Shown: positions 1 to 8,433 of the stretch, piece after piece
Position numbering within the stretch: position 1 is the stretch's first letter
Layout of the letters: each line of letters opens with the position of its first letter
Assembly: GCA_900755095.1 (NCBI GenBank)
Contig: CAAEFE010000092.1
Span: 14,481-78,480 of the forward strand
Length of the DNA stretch: 64,000 bases
From: an uncultured Bacteroides sp.
GTDB taxonomy: Bacteria; Bacteroidota; Bacteroidia; Bacteroidales; Bacteroidaceae
Reading direction: 5' to 3'
Position numbers and translations under genes: made by a program
Notes under the pieces: model-generated
Told to the model about the DNA's origin: nothing
The model's input: only the letters and a program-made list of their open reading frames with translations
Database searches by the model: none

Positions 1-2
1 AC

Positions 3-554
3 TCATTTCTTTTTATTTGCTACTTTCATTATAGAATCAATTATATTTTTCTCTAGTGAGTTCTCTGCTTCTTTCTGCTTCGATTTGACCGCATTAGAAA
101 AGAAATGAGAAGCATTTATAATACCTCTGTAAGCTGCTTTTTTGGTAACGCGTTTTTTATTAGTCCAGAAACTTCTAGTACTAGATTCTTTCGTAAATCG
201 TTCTTTTGTTCCTGATTCGAACCATTTCAGCATATAGGCGCGTGATCCCTTTTTGCGTCGGTCGATCAGGTCGACCCGTGCGCCGGAAGCATTGCGATAA
301 ACTGCTACGTTTATTTCGTTCTTTAGCGGTTTGAACGATACGCCATTCTTAGAGCTACTAAATTCCGCATCATTAACAGCAGAAACTAGATTTTCCTGTG
401 CCTGTTTACGAATGATAAGAATCGACTTTCTAAGAGCGGAGGAAATAGCCTTCTTTGCTTCTTTATCGTTCAACCGTTTAAGTAGTTCGTTTACTCGCGT
501 TGCATCCACTTCGACACGATACAAGTTGCGCCCGGTGTAATTGTCGTTACTCAT
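3..554 (-). CDS. HK97 gp10-like tail-completion protein
   Basis: A 183-residue protein, probably the head-tail/tail-terminator protein of the HK97 gp10 type, which caps the tail tube and joins it to the head. The position fits: it is the last of the connector genes after portal, protease and capsid. The N-terminal half is rich in Lys and Arg with the helical pattern of this family ('SALRKSILIIRKQAQENL', about residues 40-57). It overlaps the preceding connector gene by 8 nt. Its stop codon overlaps a start codon (ATGA) of another leftward gene, whose first two codons are at positions 1-6. The family call rests on pattern and position. Confidence 0.75.
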   Translation of the reverse strand: MSNDNYTGRNLYRVEVDATRVNELLKRLNDKEAKKAISSALRKSILIIRKQAQENLVSAVNDAEFSSSKNGVSFKPLKNEINVAVYRNASGARVDLIDRRKKGSRAYMLKWFESGTKERFTKESSTRSFWTNKKRVTKKAAYRGIINASHFFSNAVKSKQKEAENSLEKNIIDSIMKVANKKK

Positions 555-864
555 TGATTACCTCCGCTTCTATAACCGTTGCTTGTTGCTTCCGGTCGTG
601 GTTAATAGATAGAATCTTGTATTTCTGCCCGTCGTACTCGATTCGCATTTTAGCGTTGATCTCTTTGCAGATGCGAATCATTATCGTGTTAACGGTCGTA
701 TTATATATCTCGCCGTTCGCTTCTTTACGTGCACCCGACTTAAAGCGAATGTATGCGCGTTTATCGAATACTTTCACCCAACTTTCAGACGTGCCGCCCA
801 GATTATCGCGCTTTGACTCGCTACGATAAAAAGCGATCATTTCGTTTAATAATGCTGCTTGCAT
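547..864 (-). CDS. Phage head-tail adaptor (head closure) protein
   Basis: A 105-residue protein resembling the SPP1 gp16 / HK97 head-closure family (Phage_H_T_join). These small beta-barrel proteins attach to the connector after DNA packaging and form the tail docking site. The sequence is mostly alternating beta-strand pattern, with a family-like segment 'RIEYDGQKYKILSINHD' near residues 74-90. It overlaps the upstream connector gene by one base and the downstream gp10-like gene by 8 nt, so the three are probably translated as a coupled block. Confidence 0.8.
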   Translation of the reverse strand: MQAALLNEMIAFYRSESKRDNLGGTSESWVKVFDKRAYIRFKSGARKEANGEIYNTTVNTIMIRICKEINAKMRIEYDGQKYKILSINHDRKQQATVIEAEVINE

Positions 865-1160
865 TACGTATATCGTTTTAAAGGTTGCAGTAATAGTTCT
901 ATGTGCCCCGGAATAACTTGCGGAGTGGCAAATGTTACCGATTCACGGTTTGCGTAGTAATTCGCTATAAGGATGCGGATCGCGTGCCAGATACGCCGAT
1001 CTATTTTTGCGTCCTTAACGTAGGTATCTAGCGGATTATTTAGATACGATTCGATAAGAAGTTGAACGGGGTCGATAAGCCCGGTTATATACGCGTCGTC
1101 CGTGTCGAAGTCAACGTTTAAATGCTGTTTGAGTTCTTCAAGTGTTACGTATTGTGCCAT
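864..1160 (-). CDS. Head-tail connector protein (gp6-like)
   Basis: A 98-residue, largely helical protein of the phage gp6-like / DNA-packaging connector family, which forms a ring under the portal. Typical features are the N-terminal 'YVTLEELKQHLNVDFDTDD' and a long following helix with 'IDPVQLLIESYLN'. It lies directly after the capsid gene, the usual place for this family in HK97-type phages, with 65 nt between them. It ends on the first base of the head-closure gene. Confidence 0.82.
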   Translation of the reverse strand: MAQYVTLEELKQHLNVDFDTDDAYITGLIDPVQLLIESYLNNPLDTYVKDAKIDRRIWHAIRILIANYYANRESVTFATPQVIPGHIELLLQPLKRYT

Positions 1161-1225
1161 ATTGTATAAATTAGAAAGGGCTAGAGCCGAAGCCCCAGCC
1201 CTTTAGTGAATGATAGGTTATAGGA

Positions 1226-2359
1226 TTAAGCAGAAGCTTTCTTCTTTGCGATGGCAAAGGCTTCCGGACGAGCTACAACAATATCATAATCAGTATTCAA
1301 CACAAAGTTTACGATATTACTTTTCGCTCCGGTGTACGGGTCTATAACTAAATCCATATCGCCGAACTGACCGATAGCAGCGTTGGAGAATACACCGAAT
1401 CCGATAGAATCGGCGTCCATGTAGTTAGTAACAAGAACCGGATAACCGTTCACCATACCATTTTGGCAGATCATTTCGGCAGCTCCCGCCGCTTTGGGAG
1501 TGGATTTCAAGGCACCATACACCTTTGGAGTGCAAACATAGGCAGCTGTACCGTCGGTTACATCTACGCCCGCATCCATTACGGTAGATTCAAGCGAAAC
1601 AATATCCGCAAATGTCAACGCGTTTGTATATTCAACATCTGGTTTTGTCTTTACAAACACCCCGTTTCTTGCGCCAGACAATGCAGTTCCCGAAAACATC
1701 CATTTATTCAAAGTGCGAGCGACACCAAGCGAAATTTGCTTCAAAACAACGTCCTGCAAAGAGTAGTTCGTTTGGTTGATCGCACGCTTAGACACCGGGA
1801 TAGAAATAGATACACGTTTGGGTGAAGCCTTGATTTTGTCGATATTCAATTCGGTATCAGTAACCGCAACGTTTTCACCCTGAATTGTTGCTTCAACAGC
1901 CGCCAATGTTGGGAAAACAAGGTCACCTACAAGCCCGCTTTGCATCTTGATACCTAGTTTATCAATAATCAAGCCTTTTTCTAACGGTTCAATGATTTCA
2001 CCGATTGTAACAGGAACCATGCTAGCCGCATCGGTTGTATCTGTAACAGTCACCGCACGTTCTACAACTTTAATCCCCCCTTCCGATACTACTCCGTTGT
2101 ATTCTTCCAAAGAGCGATGATTAACGACGTCAAAAACAGCCTGTGAAAACAACACGCGACGGTCTGACACCAAACCCGCGTTAATATCTTCAAGCGCACG
2201 GCGTTCTACCTTCATTTCTAAAAGCTCTTTCTTTGTTTTCAACTGCTCGAACTGCTCTTTCTCGCTTGCGTCGAGTGCTCTTTTTTCCGCTTCTGCTTTA
2301 TCCAACATAGCGCGCATCTGCTCTTTGTATTGAGCAATAGTTTCAAATTCTTTTCTCAT
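1226..2359 (-). CDS. Major capsid protein, HK97 family
   Basis: The main shell protein of the head, 377 residues, normal for the HK97 fold. Residues about 1-65 are charged and helical (an A/E/K/Q-rich coiled coil), matching the delta scaffold domain that the prohead protease removes. The rest has the HK97-type mixed pattern, including 'MVPVTIGEIIEPLEKGLIID' near residues 115-134 and a C-terminal segment ending in 'DYDIVVARPEAFAIAK'. It follows the protease gene with a 3-nt gap. The exact cleavage site cannot be read safely. Confidence 0.93.
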   Translation of the reverse strand: MRKEFETIAQYKEQMRAMLDKAEAEKRALDASEKEQFEQLKTKKELLEMKVERRALEDINAGLVSDRRVLFSQAVFDVVNHRSLEEYNGVVSEGGIKVVERAVTVTDTTDAASMVPVTIGEIIEPLEKGLIIDKLGIKMQSGLVGDLVFPTLAAVEATIQGENVAVTDTELNIDKIKASPKRVSISIPVSKRAINQTNYSLQDVVLKQISLGVARTLNKWMFSGTALSGARNGVFVKTKPDVEYTNALTFADIVSLESTVMDAGVDVTDGTAAYVCTPKVYGALKSTPKAAGAAEMICQNGMVNGYPVLVTNYMDADSIGFGVFSNAAIGQFGDMDLVIDPYTGAKSNIVNFVLNTDYDIVVARPEAFAIAKKKASA

Positions 2360-2362
2360 GTT

Positions 2363-2971
2363 TTAAATTGATTTGCGTAAATTATTAAGTTCATTTAAAT
2401 AGTCTTTATTCTCGCCGGACAATTCCGCTATCGTATCGTCCATACTCCGCACCGTTACGTCTGTACCATAAAAAGCAGGATCAACAACGGGAGATATATC
2501 GGAAATCCGATCAATCATGTGTACAGTACGAAGCAACAATCCGTCTTTCATTGAATAGGAAACTTTTGTTTTATCCTTTTCATTTAAAGCATACGCAAAA
2601 GACGAACCGAAAATGTCACCGCGTTTAATCATTTCTACGGCGAAATCTCCATCGGGAGTACTAGGAGCCTCAAACCTGTATTTTAGTCCGTAGTCGTCAA
2701 GTTCAAGCGACAAAGTACCTGCACCGCGATTAGATCGAGCCAACAATCTCTGTTTGTTATGATCTAACAGAGCTTTAACATCACAACTACTCAATAACTC
2801 TTCCGTTATAGCTCCCTTTTCGATCACCTCAACAAAAGCGCGTTGTTTTTCCCTGTCGTACAATACACGGCTTTCTTGTCCGAATACAACCGCATAACCT
2901 TCGATTATTCTTCCATCTCCAACTTTAGGAGCACCTAACTCTGTATAACTTCGTATTTCCATATTTTGCAA
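2363..2971 (-). CDS. Prohead protease, HK97 family (U35)
   Basis: A serine protease of 202 residues that matures the prohead by cutting the capsid scaffold domain and then itself. The N-terminal 'IIEGYAVVFGQESRVL' is the family's opening strand. The likely catalytic His is in 'ALLDHNKQ' (about residue 71) and the likely catalytic Ser in 'IFGSSFAYAL' (about residue 122). It lies between portal and capsid, the standard order. The C-terminal tail after about residue 170 is charged and probably a propeptide. Confidence 0.92.
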   Translation of the reverse strand: MQNMEIRSYTELGAPKVGDGRIIEGYAVVFGQESRVLYDREKQRAFVEVIEKGAITEELLSSCDVKALLDHNKQRLLARSNRGAGTLSLELDDYGLKYRFEAPSTPDGDFAVEMIKRGDIFGSSFAYALNEKDKTKVSYSMKDGLLLRTVHMIDRISDISPVVDPAFYGTDVTVRSMDDTIAELSGENKDYLNELNNLRKSI

Positions 2972-2982
2972 ATATCATTTTA

Positions 2983-4257
2983 CTATATGTTTGTTTCCTC
3001 ATTCTTTGGTAGCTCTACTTTTTGACTAGCCGCCTCGATTGGTTGAACGTTGCAAGAAATAAATACTTTATCGCCCCCTTCAACGGGTGGCTTTCCTAAT
3101 GCTCTACGGGTATCATTCGGAGAATGAGCGCCCATTTCTTCCAGAGCCTTGTAATAACTCGCTTGCGTCGTTAAATCGGTTTGATACAAGCATGATAAAT
3201 CAAATGAAATACTATATAAATTAGCGACTGAATTAGGAATCAGTTTATAATTAAATTCTGCCTCGATTTGTTTCAATATCGGTTGCAGCGTATCAGTCAA
3301 GAAAGAAACATTGCTCATTTCAGAAGCCTTGTAATTAGTAGATTGTCCGGCAAATACCTTATCTGGGTGAACCCCGTAAAATCTACATATATCAAGAATA
3401 CTGAATTTCTTTGTTTCCAATAACTGCGCATCAACCGGATTTATAGAAAGTTGATGAAATCCAACATCGCCGGGAACTGAAATAATGTCTCTTCCTGTGT
3501 TTAGTTGTTCCTCTATACGATCCCCAACCGTAGAAAGTTGAATATCCGTCATACCTGCACCGGGCAACCCTTTATTTATCTCTTTTGCACCGGAAACAAG
3601 CCCCTTTATTTTACTTCCATTCTGAAAAGTTCGTAAATTCTGATTATCTGCACTAGCGGCTATGGAAAAGATACGGCTAGCATACATTATTGTACTTACT
3701 CCTGTATATCCCCCGTCCAAACTATTATTTTTAAGATGGATTATTTCGTAGGATTCAAAACGCCCATATATCCGGTTATATGGATCAGAAATAATATAAA
3801 CATCATTCAACTTGTCATAGGTTACTGTATTATTTGCGCATAATACAAGTTCGCTAACACTGCCGAACTTTCGACGGATAACGATGTAGGCGTTTCCTTG
3901 ATTTACGATTTGAACAACCATATTCCTAACCATTTCAAAACTATTCATTCGTCGGTTAGGCATACGGGTTAATATCGTATATAAATCGTTTTCCTCGTCT
4001 GGTGAGAAATATCCATCTTTTTTCCGTTTAATTATAAGCGGTAAAGACGCGATAGTCCCCGAAAGAATAGAAGTACATCTATATGCGGCTGAAAGTTTCA
4101 TTGCTTGATTACTGTTATGCACATCTATTGGCTGACCGGGTAACGATGGTAATCGGGAGTTTATCGCCGCATCTTTATCCGTTGTGCTCATCTCTGCATT
4201 TAAGGCGCGTTTTTGCGTCTTTGAACGTCCCAATTCAAAATTAAAAGATAGTTTCAT
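2983..4257 (-). CDS. Portal protein, HK97 family
   Basis: A 424-residue portal subunit. A ring of twelve forms the vertex through which DNA enters and leaves the capsid. Family features include 'KLSAAYRCTSILSGTIASLP' near residues 53-72, 'GNAYIVIRR' around residue 117, and 'GVHPDKVFAG' and 'SNVSFLTDTLQPI' in the C-terminal half. The C-terminal tail carries 'GAHSPNDTRRALGKPPVEGG', a common ending in this family. Its start overlaps the end of the large terminase gene by one base. Confidence 0.93.
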   Translation of the reverse strand: MKLSFNFELGRSKTQKRALNAEMSTTDKDAAINSRLPSLPGQPIDVHNSNQAMKLSAAYRCTSILSGTIASLPLIIKRKKDGYFSPDEENDLYTILTRMPNRRMNSFEMVRNMVVQIVNQGNAYIVIRRKFGSVSELVLCANNTVTYDKLNDVYIISDPYNRIYGRFESYEIIHLKNNSLDGGYTGVSTIMYASRIFSIAASADNQNLRTFQNGSKIKGLVSGAKEINKGLPGAGMTDIQLSTVGDRIEEQLNTGRDIISVPGDVGFHQLSINPVDAQLLETKKFSILDICRFYGVHPDKVFAGQSTNYKASEMSNVSFLTDTLQPILKQIEAEFNYKLIPNSVANLYSISFDLSCLYQTDLTTQASYYKALEEMGAHSPNDTRRALGKPPVEGGDKVFISCNVQPIEAASQKVELPKNEETNI

Positions 4258-5972
4258 TATACCTCCATGTTATTAAATAAGTAGAATGTCATTAGGTTTG
4301 TTATAGTCGAATCAATCTTCGCGTTATGCGTTTTCTTGACTGGCTTCTTATTCATGTTCCGATCTTCGTCTAATACCGCATTACTAAAACAGTACGGCGT
4401 AATCGGATTAGGGCTAAAGGTGAGCTTACTCCGATACAAAGCAAGTTCAAAGGATTCGATAGGGCTTGTAAACGTTCCGTATGTCTGTTTAACAGGCTTA
4501 ATATATTCACTCGCACCGCCTACGGAATAAGTAAGAAGATTCACAAATTCAGCCGATTTATAAGGATCATAGCCAACTCCCATAATTTGTAGATACTTTG
4601 CACGTGCAAGTATATCGTTTACTATTTGCTGATAGTCGATAATATCACCGTCACAAAGAATTAAATAGCCCGCTTTCGCCCAACCTTCGTAAAGTTCCCG
4701 ATTCGGATGATCTTTCAAAGCTCCTTCCGGGAAATAGTAGTCTGTATGCGAATGAAAAGAGCCGCTTTCTTTCGAATAGATATTATAAGTAACCGAAGAG
4801 AAGTCGTCTCGAACGGACAAATCAACCGCCACCATCGTAAGCGGATAAGTACCAATATTTTCTATTCTAATATCTTTGAATCGTTCTTCGATCTGCTTTG
4901 CCTCAATCCATTTTGTTGTTTGGTCGGTAGTAAATACGTTAAGTAACTTTGTTCGAAACTCTAGCGCGTCCGGTGCGCTATATAAAGCCTTCTGGTATGC
5001 GTCGATATAGAAATCTTCATAAACAGTTATACCCATGTGTGGTTGCACTTTACGCCACGTTGCCGGATCGCCTTCCTCGTCGTCTACGTCTGGCTCAAAG
5101 ATGTGTGCAAATATGGAATCATTTTCAATCTCACCTCGTAGGATCGATTTATACATTTTGAGCATTTCGACGAATGGAGCCGTTTCTTTATCGGATGCGG
5201 TCGTAATTACTACGGTTAAAGGGTTGAGCCGTGCGCCCATTGAGGAAGTTAATACATTCTTCAATGCGGCGCTATCGGCTTGTGAATACTCGTCTACTAT
5301 TACCATGCTTGCGTTAAGTCCGTCTAATTTATCCGGGTTAGAGGCAAGGCAACGGGCAAAAGAGGTTTTTCCCTTTATGCGGTTATATATGATTTCTCGA
5401 TTAATTTTGAAGTGCCTAAACTTCGGATCGAGAGACTTTAAAATATTACGTATTTCATCAAAACAAACTTTCGCCTGATTATATGAGTTTGCAGCAACGT
5501 ATGTTTGTGCGTTCGCATCACCGAACAACAAATCGTTAATCGAAAGACTCGCTACACTTGTTGTCTTACTGAATTTACGCGGAACGAATAAAAGAGCTTC
5601 ACGAATCAAACGTTTGTTTGTGTCGGGCTTGTAAAACGCTAGAATGTTAGAGAACTGGAACACCTGTATCGGAGTCAATTTGTATCTAGTCTTTCCCTTT
5701 GTACCGGAAAACTTCAAACGCTCGTAGAACGTGACGAACTTCTTTACTTCCTTGATCCGAAATTCGTATTTATCAAGAAAAACAAAGAAGCGGTGAACGG
5801 CTAGCAACTCGTAAAGATTGTGCGCGTCCGGATTGTTAATACAACCTTTGATATACACATTTAGTCTTTCGTCTGCCCTATCTAGCTTATACGAATCAAC
5901 GTCGATGTTATGCAAGTCGGAGATAACCGACTGCTTTAACGCTATCAGTTCATCTCTATTCTCCTTGTTCAT
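4257..5972 (-). CDS. Terminase large subunit (packaging ATPase/nuclease)
   Basis: The motor that cuts concatemeric phage DNA and pumps it into the prohead, 571 residues. The ATPase domain shows a Walker A-like 'FVPRKFSKTT' (about residues 127-136) and a Walker B 'SMVIVDEYSQ' (about 221-230). The C-terminal RNase H-like nuclease has acidic residues in 'VAVDLSVRDD', 'LCDGDIIDY' and 'GYDPYKSAEF'. It overlaps the small terminase gene by 17 nt, so translation is probably coupled. Confidence 0.94.
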   Translation of the reverse strand: MNKENRDELIALKQSVISDLHNIDVDSYKLDRADERLNVYIKGCINNPDAHNLYELLAVHRFFVFLDKYEFRIKEVKKFVTFYERLKFSGTKGKTRYKLTPIQVFQFSNILAFYKPDTNKRLIREALLFVPRKFSKTTSVASLSINDLLFGDANAQTYVAANSYNQAKVCFDEIRNILKSLDPKFRHFKINREIIYNRIKGKTSFARCLASNPDKLDGLNASMVIVDEYSQADSAALKNVLTSSMGARLNPLTVVITTASDKETAPFVEMLKMYKSILRGEIENDSIFAHIFEPDVDDEEGDPATWRKVQPHMGITVYEDFYIDAYQKALYSAPDALEFRTKLLNVFTTDQTTKWIEAKQIEERFKDIRIENIGTYPLTMVAVDLSVRDDFSSVTYNIYSKESGSFHSHTDYYFPEGALKDHPNRELYEGWAKAGYLILCDGDIIDYQQIVNDILARAKYLQIMGVGYDPYKSAEFVNLLTYSVGGASEYIKPVKQTYGTFTSPIESFELALYRSKLTFSPNPITPYCFSNAVLDEDRNMNKKPVKKTHNAKIDSTITNLMTFYLFNNMEV

Positions 5973-6321
5973 CGCGATCTATTTTGTTTACTTCGTTAAT
6001 CAAGTCGTTTACTTCGTCATCGTCAGATGCAGAAAGCGTTTGAAAGGTCAAACCAAGTTCGCGTAATTGTTTGCGCGTTGCTTCGAGTGCATCGAATAAA
6101 ACTTTGAAAGCAGGATGCGCCGTAAGTTTATCATTGTTTTCGCGGGACACTTCTTTCACGTATGACTTCATACGCTTCTTTGAAATATCGTTTAATGCAA
6201 TTTGAAACGCCATGTATGAACCTGCGCAAAGAGTTATACAGAGCTCTAAATCTTCCGTATATGTTCCCTGCGACTCCATCGCGGCGCGAATCTTTTCTTT
6301 TATGTCGTCCAAATCACACAT
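5956..6321 (-). CDS. Terminase small subunit (P27-like)
   Basis: A 121-residue helical protein in the small-terminase position, immediately before and overlapping the large subunit. It would recognise the packaging start on phage DNA. The sequence has an N-terminal helix pair, 'IALNDISKKRMKSYVKEVSR' in the middle, and the pattern 'LEATRKQLRELGLTFQTLSA' towards the C-terminus, which is characteristic of the P27 family. The highly acidic tail is typical. Assignment rests on this pattern and on synteny. Confidence 0.82.
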   Translation of the reverse strand: MCDLDDIKEKIRAAMESQGTYTEDLELCITLCAGSYMAFQIALNDISKKRMKSYVKEVSRENNDKLTAHPAFKVLFDALEATRKQLRELGLTFQTLSASDDDEVNDLINEVNKIDRDEQGE

Positions 6322-6545
6322 TTTTTATAGGCTTTTTGCATATAGGAAAAGATTGCAAGTATTTGGTAGCTCGGAAGATGCGCGCAAAAAGCTTACCCCC
6401 AACGCGCACCCCCTCGTTTCAAAAATTACTCGCGCGTGTAAATATGAGGTGAGGTGGGTTTAGTGTATTGCGTTAAAAAATAAAAAAACGCCCCCTGTTT
6501 TCAAATTAAAGAGGTAAACATTTCGTACCAATTAAAAAAATGCTT
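6322..6545. other. Intergenic region between small terminase and membrane-protein gene
   Basis: About 220 bp without a convincing gene on either strand. It has a GC-rich core with repeated GCGCGC and TCGCGCG motifs (about 6376-6440), followed by AT-rich runs. In cos and pac phages the packaging start often lies beside the small terminase gene, so this is a candidate packaging site, but no defined cos or pac motif can be seen. Confidence 0.4.
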
Positions 6546-6553
6546 TACCTTTA
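6546..6553 (+). promoter_or_regulatory. Candidate -7 box for the 6562 gene
   Basis: TACCTTTA differs from the Bacteroides -7 consensus TAnnTTTG only at the last base. It lies 8 bp before the ATG at 6562, so a transcript started here would have almost no leader. This is weak evidence, but it is the only candidate promoter for this lone plus-strand gene. Confidence 0.4.
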
Positions 6554-6561
6554 CAAAAAAA

Positions 6562-7380
6562 ATGTCATTTTCAGAAGATATAAAAAAGCCTTTTAATATA
6601 ATAACATTAACAATTGCTATTATTAGCATAGGACTAACCATTTACTTTTATGTAGAAGGCATAAAGGAAAAAAGTATTTGTTACAAGATAGAACATAATC
6701 CTTCTCTCATATTTGACAATGAAAAAATTTCTCCTAATATAAGAGTTCTTGAAAAAGACTCAATTATCATTGCAGAAAACATATATATGATAAAGGGAAT
6801 GATATGGAATGATGGCGACTTACCCATAGAAGATAAAGACATAAAAAGGAAAATTGTAATAAGATTAGAAAACATAAATAGAATTATCGATTTTAAAATT
6901 GAAAAGCAAACAGACAAAGAAAATAAAAACTTTCAAATAAACAAAATAGACAGTATATCCCTGAATTTATCATGGGAATATTTTGAGCCACAAGATGGAT
7001 TAACATTTCAAATTATATACATCGGAAATCCACAACCATTATTTAAAGTAGAAGGGAAAATTATTGGAATAAAAGACATTAAGGAAAATAATGCATCAGA
7101 TGATAATGGCATTTCTCTTTTAGAGCTTATAGTAATCGTACTATTTGCATCTATCCTTACAAGTTTTATAGAAAAGATAACATCAAAGGTTATTGAGAAA
7201 TGTTATTCTCTCAAAATAGCGGAAAATGTACCTATAAATATTAGGGAATTTCTAAGCAAAATTGATACTATCTCTAGTAAATATAATACAATTTTAAAGG
7301 TAATAATATCAATAATATTAGTCATATTGTTAATAACGCTCATATTGCTTAAAAACTCCCCACCTAATGAATTATTGTAG
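6562..7380 (+). CDS. AT-rich three-helix membrane protein, probable phage cargo (moron)
   Basis: A 272-residue protein of unknown function. Transmembrane segments are likely at about residues 12-31, 186-204 and 244-263. Between the first two is a 150-residue domain rich in Ile, Lys and Asn with beta-strand pattern. It stands alone on the plus strand inside the leftward late operon, between the small terminase and the HNH gene, and is visibly more AT-rich than both. Its stop codon abuts the end of the HNH gene with no gap. Orientation, composition and placement suggest a recently gained cargo gene, possibly for exclusion of other phages. That role is inference. Confidence 0.8.
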   Translation: MSFSEDIKKPFNIITLTIAIISIGLTIYFYVEGIKEKSICYKIEHNPSLIFDNEKISPNIRVLEKDSIIIAENIYMIKGMIWNDGDLPIEDKDIKRKIVIRLENINRIIDFKIEKQTDKENKNFQINKIDSISLNLSWEYFEPQDGLTFQIIYIGNPQPLFKVEGKIIGIKDIKENNASDDNGISLLELIVIVLFASILTSFIEKITSKVIEKCYSLKIAENVPINIREFLSKIDTISSKYNTILKVIISIILVILLITLILLKNSPPNELL

Positions 7381-7719
7381 TTAAAATAGTTTTAAAAACT
7401 TATCTACAAACCGTTCCGTAGCTCGTTTATTATTCGCCTGAACCGCCTCTTTCGAATGACTGAAAGCACGTCGATGCGCATCAGAGTGGCACGAATGGCA
7501 TAGGCTTTGCAGATTGTTATAATCAAACATTAGTTGTCTCATTCCGAGTTCATGCGACACGGACTCAACCGGGACGGTGTGATGTACTTCGGTTGCAAGT
7601 GTACTGCGATTGTTCGCTTCGCACACTTCACAAACCGGATTGCTTTGTAGCTTCTTAGCTCGAAGTAACTTCCACTTGTTGGAGTTAATCATCTTAATGT
7701 AATGCGGGTTTCTACTCAT
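7381..7719 (-). CDS. Phage HNH endonuclease
   Basis: A 112-residue HNH nuclease. Zinc ligands are the pairs C30/C33 ('CEVC') and C74/C77 ('CHSC'). The catalytic ββα-metal motif is 'EVHHTVPV' (about 44-51) with a downstream Asn at about 69 and 'CHSDAH'. HNH proteins beside terminase genes assist DNA cutting for packaging in HK97-type cos phages; here the pair is separated by the inserted gene at 6562-7380. The start overlaps the stop of the 50-residue gene upstream (ATGA). Confidence 0.92.
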   Translation of the reverse strand: MSRNPHYIKMINSNKWKLLRAKKLQSNPVCEVCEANNRSTLATEVHHTVPVESVSHELGMRQLMFDYNNLQSLCHSCHSDAHRRAFSHSKEAVQANNKRATERFVDKFLKLF

Positions 7720-7868
7720 TGTCCGTCATAATTAAAAAGAATCTTATCACATTGATAACAATCGTGCAACTCCTTTCGTGTTGCCTCGATGTCGTCCGTT
7801 TCTATCTCAACTAAATGCGTCTTGGACACATCGCCCGATTTGCATTGAATACGCCTGATTATATACAT
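7716..7868 (-). CDS. Small phage protein with a CxxC pair (50 aa)
   Basis: An unrecognised 50-codon frame that fills the gap between two phage genes. It starts inside the last codons of the 93-residue gene (10-nt overlap) and ends in an ATGA overlap with the HNH start, which is strong evidence that it is translated. It begins MYIIRRIQCKSGD and carries 'CYQC' at residues 37-40 with another Cys at residue 9, so it may bind a metal. No function can be given. Confidence 0.72.
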   Translation of the reverse strand: MYIIRRIQCKSGDVSKTHLVEIETDDIEATRKELHDCYQCDKILFNYDGQ

Positions 7869-8140
7869 AACGTTTCGATCCGGTCTAATCCGTTAATAAG
7901 TAATCTAATCCGTGCACAATTCCCGTCGCATCGAGTCGACTGCGTTTCCTGTTTGTGTATCCGGCTTGCACAACCTTTGCAGTTCTTAGACGGACACATT
8001 TGTTTATACACTTCGATAGCTTGCCGCCTCGTTTCGTCTCTCTGCATCCGAGCCGCTTCGATAGCGATTTTTCGGATTAAGCCACGTGAGCGGATACGCT
8101 CGTGTGTGGCTTGTTCGATGTACTGTTTTACTTTACTCAT
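7859..8140 (-). CDS. Small Cys-containing phage protein (93 aa)
   Basis: An unrecognised basic protein, helical in its first 45 residues, followed by a cluster of four Cys ('CPSKNCKGC' at about 48-56 and 'CDGNC' at about 71-75) that probably binds zinc. Its start overlaps the stop of the upstream 61-residue gene (ATGA) and its end overlaps the next small gene by 10 nt. These three small genes and HNH form one coupled block. Confidence 0.7.
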   Translation of the reverse strand: MSKVKQYIEQATHERIRSRGLIRKIAIEAARMQRDETRRQAIEVYKQMCPSKNCKGCASRIHKQETQSTRCDGNCARIRLLINGLDRIETLCI

Positions 8141-8322
8141 TTTACCGTGTTATTTTTAGGTTTGTAATTCCATCCGTTTAACTCGTAGACTTTCCGTTTC
8201 GCCTCTTCCTGCGTTGCCGCATCATCTACCTTTGTGTCTCCGTCTGGATCGCGACGATAGATATTGAAGTGATGGAAGCGAGGGGAATAATAATACTTTG
8301 ATTTATTTTGTGTTTGATTCAT
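8137..8322 (-). CDS. Small hypothetical phage protein (61 aa)
   Basis: An unrecognised hydrophilic protein with no membrane segment. It is Tyr- and Asn-rich at both ends ('KYYYSPRFHHFNIYRRDPDG' near the start), and the middle 'AATQEEAKRKVYELNGW' looks like a short helix. It shares an ATGA overlap with the next gene, which supports translation. A short stem-loop (AGCC/GGCT at about 8341-8354) lies just upstream. Confidence 0.65.
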   Translation of the reverse strand: MNQTQNKSKYYYSPRFHHFNIYRRDPDGDTKVDDAATQEEAKRKVYELNGWNYKPKNNTVK

Positions 8323-8392
8323 TCTTTATAGAATTTACAAAGCCCGAAAAGGCTATTTATTGTTATTTCTTTTATTTCTTAGATAAATTAAT

Positions 8393-8400
8393 TACATTTG
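8393..8400 (+). promoter_or_regulatory. Bacteroides -7 box before the 8434 gene
   Basis: TACATTTG fits TAnnTTTG exactly and lies 34 bp before the chosen start of the small plus-strand gene. No clear -33 TTTG is visible about 20 bp upstream; the region is T-rich (TTTATTTC). Confidence 0.6.
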
Positions 8401-8412
8401 AATCGTCGTATA
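8401..8412 (+). repeat. 12-bp direct repeat, copy 1 (AATCGTCGTATA)
   Basis: AATCGTCGTATA occurs immediately after the -7 box here and again at 8650-8661, so the two copies bracket the small plus-strand gene at 8434-8607. They could be target-site remnants of an insertion or binding sites for a regulator. Confidence 0.6.
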
Positions 8413-8433
8413 ACCTATTTTTATTTTATACTT

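Noticed and set aside
6322..6545. Small genes on either strand
   Set aside because: Frames here have poor starts, no ribosome-binding site and mixed composition; they overlap the terminase shadow.
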